From NCBI GenBank assembly GCA_028023455.1, contig JAQFVV010006272.1, positions 1,079,501 to 1,143,500 on the forward strand: a stretch of DNA of 64,000 nt. The letters run 5' to 3'. Positions 48,539 to 61,244 of this stretch are shown piece by piece. This DNA is from Epiperipatus broadwayi. Lineage: Eukaryota > Onychophora > Udeonychophora > Euonychophora > Peripatidae. Under the pieces are notes generated by a model that saw only the letters and a program-made list of their open reading frames with translations, had not been told where the DNA came from and did not search any database. Position numbers and translations under genes: made by a program. Position 1 is the stretch's first letter; each line of letters starts with the position of its first letter.

Positions 48539-50235
48539 TCATCATCATCACCATCAACAAGCATTATCAATCCATTGCAAGATAAAGATCTCACCAAGTT
48601 CAATCCAACTTCTCCAATCTTTAGCATCTCTTCTCCACATCACCCCTGGACATTTTACTTCATCTATTCATCTCATATGAGATCTCTTTCTGGGTCTTTT
48701 ACAATATCTTGTAATCCAGATTAAGATTTCAATTGTCCATCTATTATCTCTTCTAGCTATACGTCCAGCCCAACTCCACTTCAATCTTTTAATTTTTTCA
48801 ATGAGGTCAGTAACACATGTTCGTTCCCTTACTCATAGATTGCATTTTTGATCTCTTCTTGTTACTTCCAACATGTATCTCTCCATATTTCTTTGAGTAG
48901 TCTAAGTCTCTGTATTGCTCTTTTATTAAGTGTTCAAGTTTCAGATTGATAAATAAGAACTGATAAAACATTTATTAAAAACCTTCCTTTTCAACATATA
49001 GGCATATTTCCTTTTAGTATCAAGTTATTTCTACCAAAAACACTCCAACCAAGTTTAATTCTATAATTAATTTCACCCATTATGTTTTCATCTGTATTAA
49101 TAATCTGACCAATGTATTTGTAGCTGTTAACTTCTTCTAACTCATCATAATCAATCTTTAATTTTATATTTTGAGAAAATCCATTAGAACATTACTTTAG
49201 TCTTTTTAACATTTATTTTTAGTCCTACTTTAATCGGATAACTCCTGCAACTCTAAAGCACTATTTGTAAAAACAACTACATCATTTAAAAAATCTAAAT
49301 GATGTAAATAATCTTCATTTACTTTCACTCCTTTTGCTTTTCATTTTAATCCACAAAATACTTCTTGCAGCACTGCTGTAAAAAGTTTTGGAGATATGGA
49401 GTCACCCTGTCTTACACCCTTCTCAACATTGACTTTCCTAATATCATTATGTAATCTAATTATTGTTGTTACATTTTTATAAATATTCTTTAAAATATGA
49501 CAATATCCTAAATTCATACCTTGATGGTCCAATGATTTAATCATTGAAGAAATGTTTATAGAATCAAATGCCTTTTCATAATCTACAAATCCAAAGCATA
49601 ATGGCAACTCATATTCAGTTGTCCTTTTTATAACTTCTCTCAATGATCTACTGCACTAAAACTACTCTTAATTCCAGCTCGTTTTCTTGGTTGGTGGAAA
49701 TCCAATGTTCTCTGTAGATGAGTTATAATTAACTTAGTAAAAATTTTGTATAAAACTGATAAAAGGATAATAGGTCTGTAATTTCTAATATCTTCTTTAT
49801 CATCTATTTTAAATATTAATATTAATACTGCATTCTTCGAATCATCTGGTACATCTTTATCATTTAAACATTTGGTATATAACTTTGCTAAAAATTTCTC
49901 TATTTTTTCACCTGCTTCTTTTAATATATGAATTATAATTCTATCATTACCTGGAGCCTTTCTTTTCTCCATAAATTTAATTGTATGTCTCACTTCTTCA
50001 TTTAAAATTCTGGGCAATTTGGAAGATATAATAGATATAGGAGGTACTTGTTCTTTATTACTACATAATTATTGATAGAAGTCTTCTACCCATTTCATGA
50101 TGTCATCTCTCTTTTTAGTAATAATTCCATTTTTTTTCTTATTGTGGACATAAATTTTCTACCAATACCAAAATGTTGTTTTACACTCTTGAGAATTTTA
50201 TTCTCTTCTACAGCTTTCCTTTCTAGTTCACAGTT
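48539..50235 (-). mobile_element. RTE-type LINE, copy 3 (3' part)
   Basis: A minus-strand RTE copy with its 3' triplet tail at 48539. It covers the C-terminal region (many frameshifts, 48580-49190) and the RT. The frame at 49341-49643 holds FVDYEKAFDSIN and GVRQGDSISPKLF, and 49640-50017 holds KRKAPGNDRIIIH. The FADD region is damaged. The copy stops abruptly at 50235, where copy 4 is inserted, and resumes for a few bases at 52465. It is more diverged than copies 1, 4 and 5, so it is the older host of the nested insertion. Confidence 0.85.
50225..50235. repeat. target-site duplication, left copy (AGTTCACAGTT)
   Basis: This 11-base sequence belongs to RTE copy 3 and is repeated at 52454-52464 on the other side of copy 4. 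It marks the exact insertion point. Confidence 0.85.
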
Positions 50236-52453
50236 CATCATCATCATCAACCATTATCAATCCATTGCAGGATGAAGGTCTCGAAGTTCAATCCATCTTT
50301 TCCTATCTTTAGCTTCTCTTCTCCACATCACCCTGCACTTTTTTATTCCATCCATCCATCTCACATGTGGTCTCTTTCTGGATCTTTTACAATCTCTTGG
50401 AATCCAGTTGAAAATTTCAATTGCCCATATATTATCATCTCTTCTAGAAATATGTCCAGCATAATTCCACTTCAGTCTTTTAATTTTTTCAATGAGGTCA
50501 GTAACACCTGTTTGTTCTCTTACCCATACATTGCATTTTCAATGGCTTGTTATTCCCAATATGCATCTCTCCATACTTCTTTGAGTGGTCTGAAGTCTCT
50601 ATATTGCTCTTCTATTAAGTGTCCAAGTCTCAGATCCATAAATAAAAACTGGCAAAACACATTTATGAAAAACCTTCCTTTTCAAACACATAGGCATACT
50701 TCCTTTCAGTATCGAATTATTTCTACCAAAAGCACTCCAAACAAGTTTAATTCTATGATTAATTTCATCCATTGTGTTTCCATCTGTGTTAATAATCTGA
50801 CCAAGATATTTGTAACTGTTAACTTCTTCTAACTCATCATAATCCATCTTTACTTTCATATTTTGAGAAAATCTATTAAACATTACTTTAGAATTTTTAA
50901 CATTTATCTTTACTCCTACTTTCATCTGATAACTCCTGCAACATTTCCTGTAACTCTAAACCATTATTTGCAAAAACAAGTACATCATCTGTAAAACCTA
51001 AATGACTTAAATAATCTCCATTTACTTTCACTCCTTTAGCTTTCCATTTTAATCCACAAAATATTTCTTGCAGCCCTGTTGTAAAAAGTTTTGAAGATAT
51101 GGAATCACCCTGTCTTACATCCTTTTCAATGTTGATTTTCCTACTATCATTATGTAATTTAATTGTTGCTGTTGCATTTTTATAAATATTCTTTAAAATA
51201 TGACAATATCATGGATCTACACCTTGATGATCTAATGCTTTAATCACTAAAGAAATGTTTATAGAATCAAATGCCTTTTCGTAATCTACAAATTCTAAGC
51301 ATAATGGCAACTCATATTCATTTGTCCTTTCTATAACTTCTCTCAATACCTGGATATGATCTACTGTACTAAAACAACTTTTAAATCCAGCTTGTTTTCT
51401 TGGTTGATGGAAATCCAGTGTTTTCTGTAGACGAGTTGTAATTAACTTTAGTAAAAATTTTGTATAAAACTGATAAAAGACTGATAGGTCTGTAATTTCT
51501 AATATCTTCTTTATCACCTTTTTTAAATATTAATATTAATACTGCATTCTTCCAATCAATTGGTACATCTTTATCATTTAGACATTTGATATATAACTTT
51601 GCTAAAAAAATTTCTATTTCTTCACCTGCTTCTTTTAATATATCAATTATAATTCCATCATGACCTGGAGCCTTCCCTTTCTTCCTAAATTTAATTGCAT
51701 GTCTCACTTCCTCATTCAAAACTCTGGGCAATTCGGAAGATATAATAGGTATAGGAGGCACTTGTTCTTTATTACTATATAATTCTTGATAGAAGTCTTC
51801 TATACATTTCATGATGTCTTCTCTCTTTTTATAATAATGCCATCTTTTTTTCTTATTGTGGATATAAATTTCCTACCAATACCAAAATGTTGTTTGACAT
51901 TCTTGAGACTTTTATTACCTTCTACAGCTTTCCTTGCTAGTTCACAATTATATTTTCTTATATCATTTTCAACTCTTTTCTGCACCATTTTACAAAATTC
52001 GAGATATTCAATCTTTTTTAATGCATCATTGTTGTAAATCCTCGTATTCCTTCTTTTCTTTATAAATTCTCTAGTCTCAGTAGAAATTTTATTGGTCAAT
52101 TGGTGCTTTTTTCTACCAGCTATCTTTGTTACAGTTTTAAAAGCGTACCAGTTATTTTCCTGTTAATGTCATTCAAATCTGAATCATGTTCAAAATCTAC
52201 TAATACTTGAAACCGATTTGTAAGTTCTAATTTAAATTCATTAGAATGTTTCTAAAGATTAGGAATATCAACTGTAAACATTGTTTTTCTTAATAATTTT
52301 TGTCTCTCTAGTTTTGCATTAACATGTATCTTACATCTTACTAATCGATGATCACTTCCTGTATTAAATTTATTAAGAACATTACAATCTTGAAATATGT
52401 ATTTTCTGTTAGTGAAAATATAATCCTTTTTTTTTTTTGAGAAAAATGTTAAA
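50236..52453 (-). mobile_element. RTE-type LINE, copy 4, nested in copy 3
   Basis: A 2.2-kb minus-strand RTE copy with a triplet tail at 50236 and a 5' truncation inside the endonuclease. Open pieces are 50599-50925 (NSYKYLGQIINTDGN, YGSETWTLNRRAI), 51209-51517 (FVDYEKAFDSIN), 51381-51812 (GKAPGHDGIII, RNYRPISLL), 51809-52099 (linker) and 52252-52521 (FNTGSDHRLVRCK). Single-base frameshifts separate them, so it is quite young. The last 25 bases at the 5' edge (about 52428-52452) are an RTE segment in reverse orientation, a twin-priming scar. Confidence 0.9.
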
Positions 52454-52480
52454 AGTTCACAGTTATACTTTCTTATATAA
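52454..52480 (-). mobile_element. RTE copy 3 resumes; right TSD and 5' truncation
   Basis: AGTTCACAGTT at 52454-52464 is the second copy of the target site. The next 16 bases (ATACTTTCTTATAT) continue RTE copy 3 and end at its own 5' truncation near 52480, beyond which the sequence is unrelated. Confidence 0.8.
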
Positions 52481-55400
52481 ACATTAAGTAAACAACCATT
52501 TTTTGAAATGTGATTTGTCAATTATAATAATTTACGGTTGATTTATTTCTTATGATATTCTCAGTTATGACTTTTTACACTGGGTTTACACTTTATACAA
52601 TCCTGAATTGTATGAAATCTACATCTGTTTAAAAATTTATTTTCAAGTGAATTACCTCAATTCAAAAATCCACTTAATGTTCTAACTTATATTCATGAAA
52701 ATAATTTGACCATTTCATTCCCAAATTTGAGCATATCATTAAAAATATTACTAACTCTAAATGATAACTGCAGCAGATACAAAATTTATTAGAAAACATT
52801 CACACATGATTCAGTTTTTATCTATTTATTTAATATAAACATCCACAATAACAAACTTTTATGCAAAGATTTGCTATAGTGATCATCAATTTCTATCTAC
52901 TATTTTGAGTTACAATCAGTCATTTGCTACAACAATCTTTAAAAAAAATTTTGAAACTTTTTAAAAAAAAAAACAACTATCATTTTTTTTTAAAATGACA
53001 AACATTTTGTAAGACTGATGACATCATAAAATAGTAAGTTCATCAACATTATATCATACAAGAATTTATAGCAACATTGATGCTAAAAATATACAATACA
53101 GAGTTTATTTATTACCTAATATATATTATTATATTTCGATTATAGAATTAAAATATAATTAATATAATTGCTTAATTTTCATTATTATCTTTGCAAGACA
53201 AAGAGTACTTTCATTTATGAAATATTCCAAGTAATGATTTTTATTATTAATGCTTAGTAAAAGTAAAAAAAAAAAAATCTAGTGTCATTCAGTATAATAC
53301 ATAACAAAAAACATACTTTGATTTAAAAATGTGTACATTAGTTAAATATATCCACTAAATCATTTTTGGATTAAAATTAATATATAATTTTGCTTGTAAT
53401 TAAAAATATGATCATCATACTTATAAAATACAATTATTCTAATTGTAAGTTATTTTGAGAGAAAAAAAAAATAGTGCAATATGCAATTAATGATCAAATG
53501 ATAAAAGGTTAAAAATATCATTTATTTGCTCAATTTAAAATCAACAATCTCATAATCATAAACATAAAAAAACAGTACTGCAAAAAGGTATAAATTTAAT
53601 TTATTAAAACTATAATAATCAATTGTGCATTACATTTATTTACCTAACTTTTTATTAAATTTCAACTGCATGTATGTAAAATTAATAAATTTTCCAATTG
53701 TTGCCTAATAAAAAATAAAAGCACTACAAAAAAATTCAAAGTTTTATTGGTTTACATATTACAAAAATAAAAAACTTTGATAACTGAACATAAAGAGCAT
53801 CAAAAATAAATTTTAAAATGTAGATTGTTTTAAGTTGTTTTTTTTCTACATGTGTTATTTTAATTAATGATTCTCTGTCTATATAAGAATTAAAATGGTG
53901 GGCATCAATAAATTCTAATTTTTTTTTAAAATTATAACTACTGAAATATTTGTAAACAATATATTTACTTAAAGATTAGAACATTTTTTATTATTAATAA
54001 TATGCTTAGTAAAATATTTATTCATTAGTTAACATTTTTTTCAATTTCAAGTTTCATTTTTTTAAACAAGATTTTTATATATTTTAAATTTAAGATGTTT
54101 TTTTTTTTATCATAAGAATTCACTATACTTATAACTTTATTGAGATTTTTGACTTATGAGGCATTTTAGTGACCAATTGAGCTCATTGTTCAAAATAAAA
54201 ATGTTTTATGTGATCATCCAGAAATGATTTCAGAAATTCACCTATAATAATGATAAGATGTTTAGAACTGGTTTTTTTCCAGAGCTTGGTCCCTTATTCT
54301 GAATCCTGCAAAAGCATTAAGTTACAATTTTCCATTGAATTAACATAAATACCTCATAAAATGTATATAATCCTGTAAAACAACTAAATAGAATTGAATT
54401 CTATTCTAAGCTACTTAGGAATAAACTTTTAGCATAGAATAACACTTTTTTATTCAGCCAAAAAAATGTAGAAGCATGCATCTTGAAAAGCTGCTGACAT
54501 TAATTGAGATTAATATTAAAAATAGCTTTCTTAGTAATAACACATCTACTGGTGAATAGTTTATTCTTGTTTGAAGAAAAAGTACTCACACATTATTTGT
54601 GGTTATGCAAATGAAATTTTATCATGATAAGTATTACTAGCACATCTAAATTCAGCCTCCCTTATCAATAACATATATTGCTGAATAATTTACCTTTGAA
54701 AAAATGTGTTCACACTTAATTCGTGGGTATGCAAATCAATTTGATAAATATATGAATTTTTTCTACAGTACAGGCTTTCTCATACCTGCATTCCATTATG
54801 TAATATACATAGGAGATTAGTCTGAGTTCAAATCCCCTATATATAACATGATAAATGTTAACATGATTAAATGAACTCCCTTGCACTGACTTCAAACTCT
54901 TGCACAAATTTCTCAAATGAATATTAAAGGCAAATTTCCTTATGATAAAAGTATAAAAAGATATTAAATAAATAGAACATATCATTAATTCAAGTCATGA
55001 TTTCATTACCTAAGACATGTCTCAAATCAAAATTTCTTAAAAAACAATGGCATTAAATGGACTCTTGTGAGGTCCTAAATAAATTTTTTTCCAGGTCTTA
55101 TCAATTGATTTAGAATTCTCAAAGTTGTTACACTTACTTGCTCCAGAAATTTTTTTAGCAGCATTTGATTTATACAGTTTGGTCAAACACAAAATATAAA
55201 CCATATAATTTATGATAAAAAAACTTGATATATACAATGGAAGAATAAAGAATTTAATACAGTCACTAATGCATCTATCTCCTTATTGATATATCTAGAT
55301 TTCTTATAATGTTTGTGGATAGTTGACTATTTTCCTTAACTAAGAATGATGTCTCATTGACAGTGTTAACCATTATACACCTATATACCACTAAGTGCAG

Positions 55401-56893
55401 ATCATTTATGGAAGGATTCACTATCAATTTATACCTCCTATTTTGATTACAACTGATTGATCACTATGATGATCAATGAAAACATTTTTCAAAAATTTTG
55501 GTGGCCATTTTGAAAATGATAGTCATCTTGTAAGATTGATGACATCATAAAATAATGGCTTTATGTCATCCAAAAGAAAAATGGCAAACATTCATATTAA
55601 AAATGTGCAATACAGAGTTTATTCATTACACATAGTATAGTATGCAATATTACAATATACAGTATTTTGATTATAAATTTAAAATACAATTAATGTACAG
55701 CACATTATTTAATTTTCATCCAGTGTTCTTACAAGATAATCAATAAATTTGTTAATAATCTATCCAAAGTAAAGTTAATGACTACAAAAATAAAAAAAAA
55801 GAACTTCATTCAGTACAATAACTACTCAAAATCCTATTTTGATGTACAGTTTGTAATTAAATTTATTAATTTTACCTTTTAAAGTGTGTACATTAGCTTA
55901 AAATTTGTATATTCACTCACTTTTATAGATTAAAATTCTTATTAACAGTATTTGTTTATGGTAACAGATTATGATCATTGTATAGTAATTATAAAATTTA
56001 TTTACCATAATTGCATATTATTTTCAGAAATAAAAATGATTTTGAGCATTATGCAATAAAAATCACTAAATATAAGTATAAAATATCATTTACTGTATAG
56101 TAGTTGCTTAATTTTAAATCATAATATAATTTGTTTCAAATATATCCAAGCACAAATGTTTATAGATGTAGTGCCAAAAATAAAAATGCAAATTTCATTC
56201 GAAATAAAATATAAAACTAAAAATAAATTTTGGTCATATACTACACTATAAAGAATTAATTTTAAATTCTGTGCTTATAAATCTTGAATTAAAACATACC
56301 AGTCAAATTAAAACTGCAATTATAGTTAATCTAAAGTATTTTCAGTAAAAAAAGAGGGTGTGTGTGTGTGTGTGTGTGTGAAGAAAATGATTTTATGAAT
56401 TATGTAATAAATAATCTATATAAGATGATCAAAAATGACTTGCTAGATTTTAAATCATAATCTCATAATTTGTTTCAGACATATACAAGACAATGGAAAT
56501 ATTATAATAAACTTAAAAAATTTATAGTAATGAAAAAAATAATACAAATCTCATTCAGCATAATTAATTTTAAATTGTGTACTGTTTATACAAGGAATTT
56601 TAAATTAAAACTGTTATAAATGCTAATTTTCATTTAAATCTAAACTGCTTATCATCATAAATATATTTTTGATAAAAAAGGGAAATGATTTCATTATTAT
56701 GCATTTAATAATAAATTTTATATGAGAAATGCAAAAGAAATAAATTGAATGTTTCATTTAAATGATCTGTATTTCTACTATTATTATGTACCATATATTC
56801 AAAAGGAGTGAAGTTATTTCAAGAAAATGGCTTACCATGTATAATAAAATGTGACATCTCACACCATAAAAAAGAACATAGGTAGCATATTTG
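52481..56893. other. AT-rich DNA with degenerate repeats, no gene seen
   Basis: No gene supported. The 53.0-56.8 kb part holds a diverged repeat family (separate entry), and a (GT)n microsatellite lies at about 56358-56380. A GAGTTCAAATCCCC word near 54831 resembles a tRNA B box but has no convincing A box. Confidence 0.5.
52960..56800. repeat. degenerate noncoding repeat family, several copies
   Basis: GATGACATCATAAAATA followed by AATACAGAGTTTATT occurs near 53020-53110 and again near 55538-55623. The order then continues in both with CATTCAGTA-AATA and GTGTACATTAG (about 53287/53330 and 55808/55887). Part of the pattern recurs near 56196-56280 and 56550-56600 with a spacing of about 360-390 bases. 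Identity is low and patchy. It looks like an old satellite or an old noncoding element in several copies. Confidence 0.5.
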
Positions 56894-56977
56894 TATTTGG
56901 ATCTTTAAAACAGAAAAAACTCTCCACACAGTAGTGCAAGCATAAGAAATGGTGATCATGTGATATTTGGATCTTTA
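56894..56977 (+). mobile_element. 56-bp PLE micro-insertion with 14-bp TSD
   Basis: TATTTGGATCTTTA occurs at 56894-56907 and 56964-56977. The 56 bases between (56908-56963) consist of ACAGAAAAAACTCTCCACAC, an inverted terminal arm of the PLE unit, followed by GCATAAGAAATGGTGATCATG, the element end seen at 9.9 and 28 kb. There is no ribozyme or coding part. It is an insertion made only from element termini. Confidence 0.8.
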
Positions 56978-57540
56978 TTGTACATATTGTAAAAAAAGTC
57001 TTAAATACTTATTACAATATGGAAACACAAATGCATTTGGCAGATTCTTTTTTTTAATATATCAGAATTTTTTTTGAAGATAACTGTTTCTGTGATTAGG
57101 TTGTGATAATGAGCAATTCTATAAATTGGCTACCTTACACTGTTGATAAATAATAAATCTTTATAATCACAATAGTAAAATTAATGAGATAAATAAATAC
57201 TGCTTTTTCAATTTTAAATAATTTCACTTAATATAATATTTTAAGTTTTAAAAAAATGAAACTTTAGTATGGATTCTTTATTTTTCAGCACAATGATTAA
57301 CAGTTTTGTGAGAGAACATAACACTCCCTTTCTTGGTCTATTTTTTTATTTGCACAATAAAATCAATATTTTTTTTTCTACTGATATTGATTTTTTTTTT
57401 TAAATTTACAGCTACATATGTTTTCAACTGGAATCAGAGCAGAAATTAATACCACTGAACACCATATCATTTCGTCAACTTAAAAATTAAAGAATCATTG
57501 CAATCTTTGAGATGTACTTACTTCAATAATTAATGCAATA
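56978..57540. other. AT-rich intergenic DNA, no gene seen
   Basis: T-runs near 57050 and 57370-57400. Nothing else is recognised. Confidence 0.5.
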
Positions 57541-57549
57541 TTTCGTAAA

Positions 57550-57995
57550 TGCTTTAAATAGACACTGATAAGAAACAGATAATAACAATATCGAAGAGCT
57601 TTTGAAATCACATCAAAAAATTAACTAATGAGGAATTAATACAACTTGATGAAGAAAACAAGTCATTGAAAAAAAATTTAACAATTCTATAGAGAAGAAC
57701 TTGGACATCAAAAACTCAAGGAATTGCTTTTGCATCATGAGCCACAGAATTTTCAAAAAATTTGATCTGAAACATTTAAAAATGCCTTAAGCCAATAGAT
57801 GAGACTTTATAACATGTTGTATGAAAAGAAAATCAAAGAAGCAAATCAACCATTCATGTTAACTTTCTTCTCTAGAGATTTTCAACCATCAACAACATCT
57901 GGTGTACCTCCTCCAAAAAAAAAACAACAACAACAACCAGAAACAAGATAATCAAAGGATTTAAAAGGCAATGATAAAACCTTATAAAAGGCAAA
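57550..57995 (+). pseudogene. pogo/Tigger-like transposase C-terminal remnant
   Basis: Plus-strand frames, shifted once or twice, read NIEELLKSH (about 57588), then ELTNEELIQLDEENKSLKKN-like (about 57617-57675), then ETFKNALSQ and MLYEKKIKEANQPFMLTFF (about 57766-57870), then FQPSTTSGVPPPKK. This is the acidic ELT-NEELxxLD region, the helical region, the FF near the end and the PSTSG-PP tail known from pogo/Tigger transposases. The DDE domain is not seen upstream, so only the 3' part survives. Stops and frameshifts make it nonfunctional. Confidence 0.6.
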
Positions 57996-60164
57996 TGATG
58001 ACTCAGAAAACTGAATGATGATGGGGGTGGAATGGATGGATTCTAAGAAAGAACAACTTTAAGCTAAGAGTTTTTTTGCATATATAAATATATGCATTAT
58101 CTTATATACATACATATTTTAAGTGCATATCTAAAATACACATTTCAAACAGTTTATCAAACATATATTGTATATTAGGTTTTTTTTAAATTACTATGTA
58201 TACTAGATTAAGCTGTTTGTTAATATATTTATGGAATATTTTTTATCTACAGGAATGAACTAAATTTTTCCCCATAAAAAACATTATAGACCCTTGCTTC
58301 TTATACAATCTTCTTGTTTTATGATGAGTTTTGGGGAATCAATTGTTCATGCTAAGCAAAGTAAAGGTGTACTAGGAATTTAAAAAGCTTTCATCACATT
58401 TTCCTAGCATACCAATAATAACTTGGGAATTTCCTTTGCAGAAGGCTGACAAATTTCAAATAATTTTAGGAAACTTCTATTAGGTAACTAATCCATCCAA
58501 CCATTAAATTACTGAACCATAAATTAATAACTAGTCAATCATATTAATGGACAAAACAAAAAACACAGTCCTCTACCCCTCAAAAAGCTTATTAGCCTCC
58601 ATTAACTTTATATCACTCTCAATACTTCTCCATGAAAAGATCAGCCCTGATAATCTCTTCTAAGGTTATCTTGCCTTTACATTCAGAGTTTATTTTGAAA
58701 TTATTTTTTCAAAATTATATTGCTTTTATTAAAGTTAATGAATTAACAAAATACTTTGCAATTTATGATCAGTCAAATGTCTAAAATAGATGGAGATCTT
58801 TTTAATTTTTGTTTGTCATTTTAATTTTCAACAATGATTATTATTTTTTGAAAATAATTTAATCTGAAATGATAATGTAATGGCATTAGTTTGAATTACT
58901 TTTATTATGCATTACAAATTATTGTAAAATAAATCAATACAAAGTTTATGTAAGTTTTTCTAATCTATATTTACTGTAGAGAATTTTTTTGTCTTATCCA
59001 TTTATCTCACATATAATTTTCCCAGTCTTTTATAAATTTTTGTGAACCAGTTTAAAATTCCAATATTTATTTTGTCATAACATTTTATAGTAATATTTTC
59101 AACCATTTTCATTTCATCTTCAAAACTCTCTCAATGATACTAATGAAAAATACTATTTATATACAACAATAAATGTTTTAAGAGAAAATGGAAGTACTTC
59201 TATTACCACAATGAACACTATTTTAAGTCAATCAAGTTAAACACACAATATTAGTGAGTACTTCGCTTTTCTCAGCTAGAGAATGAAACAATACTGAACA
59301 AATTGCTCATTCTCATCATTCAATAATTATCAAATCTGATGACCAATGTCTTATCAATTATTTTTCTCTACAAAAGATTATTACATAAATCATAGCCCAA
59401 CAAAGAGATACTTTATTTTATATATTATATCGGCATGGAAACAATATGTAAACAATATTCAGCAACACAGTTTTTGACTGAAAGTTATGAGAGCAAGAAA
59501 CCAGCAGATCTTCAATAAATATAAATAACAAATATGTATCACTAGAAACAGTAATTAGCAATCAACCTTTGTGAATGGATTCAAAAGACATTTTATAAAA
59601 TCAAGACAATGTTAAATTTGGTGCATAAGATTATAGAAGAGTAGTCATAAACAGTTCATGTTATGTGTACAAATAAATGCTAAACAACTACATGATTGAA
59701 TAAAAATACTGGGATCATTATATCAATAATAATCATCATAAATACTCTGGATCATGAGATGCCACGAGTGTACTGGTCTTCAATAAATTGTTCACTATCC
59801 TCATAAAACATACAGATTACCTTAACTCCATCTAAATAATTAAATAAGAATAATATAGATGCCATTGCATATGTATTCCATATGCTACTAGTTTGGAACT
59901 AGCTTGTTGCTTCACAATGATTCTATTGACTGTGAACCAGAAAAAAATAAACTACATTTAACTTAATCTAGTATTAAATAACTTCATTGTAATAATTTAA
60001 AATAATGATTAATAACACACACACAAAAAAAAACATGACCTGATAAATATTTGCATTTTAATTTTAACTATTTTCAAATGCCAACAAATATTTTTAAGGT
60101 TGACAAGAAACTATACTTGCAATATTAAGTAAATTGTAATTTACACCCACCCACATATATATAT
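57996..60164. other. AT-rich intergenic DNA with an old RTE relic
   Basis: Nothing gene-like was found. One segment, 58985-59160, is a faint RTE relic (separate entry). Confidence 0.5.
58985..59160 (-). mobile_element. ancient RTE relic
   Basis: CCATTTATCTCACAT, then CAGTCTTTTATAAATTT, then GAACCAGTTTAAAATTCCAA appear in the same order as the RTE C-terminal region near 60286-60352 and 20108-20180, with about a third of positions changed. No tail or ends remain. It shows that the family was active long before the well-preserved copies. Confidence 0.55.
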
Positions 60165-61123
60165 ATCATCATCATCAACAACATTATCAATACACTGCAG
60201 GATGAAGGTCTCTCCAAGTTTAATCCATCTTCTCTGATCTTTAGCTTCTCTTCTCCACAACACCCCTGCACATTTTCTCATTTCATCCATCCATCTCACA
60301 TGTGGTCTCTTTCTGGGTCTTTTACAACCTCTTGGACTCCAGTTTAAAATTTCAATTGCCAATCTATTATCATCTCTTCTAGCAATATGTCCAGCCCAAC
60401 TCCATTTCAATCTTTTAATTTTTTCAATAAGGTCAGTAACACCTATTTGTTGTCTTACCCATACATTGCGTTTTCCACCTCTTCTTGTTACTCCCAACAT
60501 ACATCTCTCCATACTCCTTTGAGTGGTCTGAAGTCTCTGTATCGCTCTTCTATTAAGTGTCCAAGTCTCAGATCCATATGTAAGAACTGGTAAAACACAT
60601 TTGTTAAAAACCATCCTTTTCAAACACATAGGCATATTTCCTTTTAGTATCAAGTTATTTCTACCAAAAGCACTCCAAACAAGTTTAATTCTATGATTAA
60701 TTTCCTCCAGTATGTTTCCATCTGTGTTAATAATCTGACCAAGGTATTTGTAACTGTTAACTTCTTCTAATTCTTCATAATCAATCTTTATTTTCATATT
60801 TTGAGCAAATCGACTAAGCAAATCGATTAAACATTACTTTAGTCTTTTTAACATTTATCTTTAGTCCTACTTTTCTACTTTCATCTGCTAACTCCTGCAA
60901 CATTTCCTGCAGCTCTGAAGCATTATTTGCAAAAACATGTCATCTGCGAAATCTAAATGACTTAAATACTCTCCATTTACTTTCACTCCTTTAGTTTCCC
61001 ATTTTAATCCACAAAATACTTCTTGCAGCACTGCTGTAAAAAGTTTTGGAGATATGGAGTCACCTTGTCTTACACCTTTCTCAATGTTGATTTTTCCAGT
61101 ATCATTATGTAATCTAATTGTTG
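60165..61123 (-). mobile_element. RTE-type LINE, copy 5, 3' part
   Basis: A minus-strand RTE copy with a triplet tail at about 60167. The frame at 60141-60821 (226 residues) covers the whole C-terminal region without a stop: NSYKYLGQIINTDGN, YGSETWTLNRRAIQRLQTTQ, LGVTRRGGKRNVWVRQQIGV, LKWSWAGHIARRDDNR. The frame at 60888-61136 gives GVRQGDSISPKLF and LDFADD, with a small deletion just after FADD. The copy is split at 61123 by the ribozyme array and continues at 63537. It is among the best preserved of the family. Confidence 0.9.
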
Positions 61124-61209
61124 ATAAACAGAGCAAAACTCTCCATACTGATTACTCTGATTAGCACAGGTGGCAAGACTGTATGGAGAGTTTTGCTCTG
61201 TTTATCAAC
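61120..61209. repeat. 29-bp perfect inverted repeat at 5' end of array
   Basis: 61120-61148 is the exact reverse complement of 61181-61209 (core CAGAGCAAAACTCTCCATAC), with a 32-base loop. The first four bases of the left arm (GTTG) are also the end of the target-site duplication, a microhomology at the insertion joint. The right arm is the regular unit end, so the left arm is an extra inverted piece. Confidence 0.9.
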
Positions 61210-61244
61210 AATTAATGTGCTAGTATAGGAAATGTGATCATGTG

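Noticed and set aside
54770-54960. tRNA-derived SINE near a GAGTTCAAATCCCC word
   Set aside because: The B-box-like word stands alone; no A box at the right distance and no second copy were convincing.
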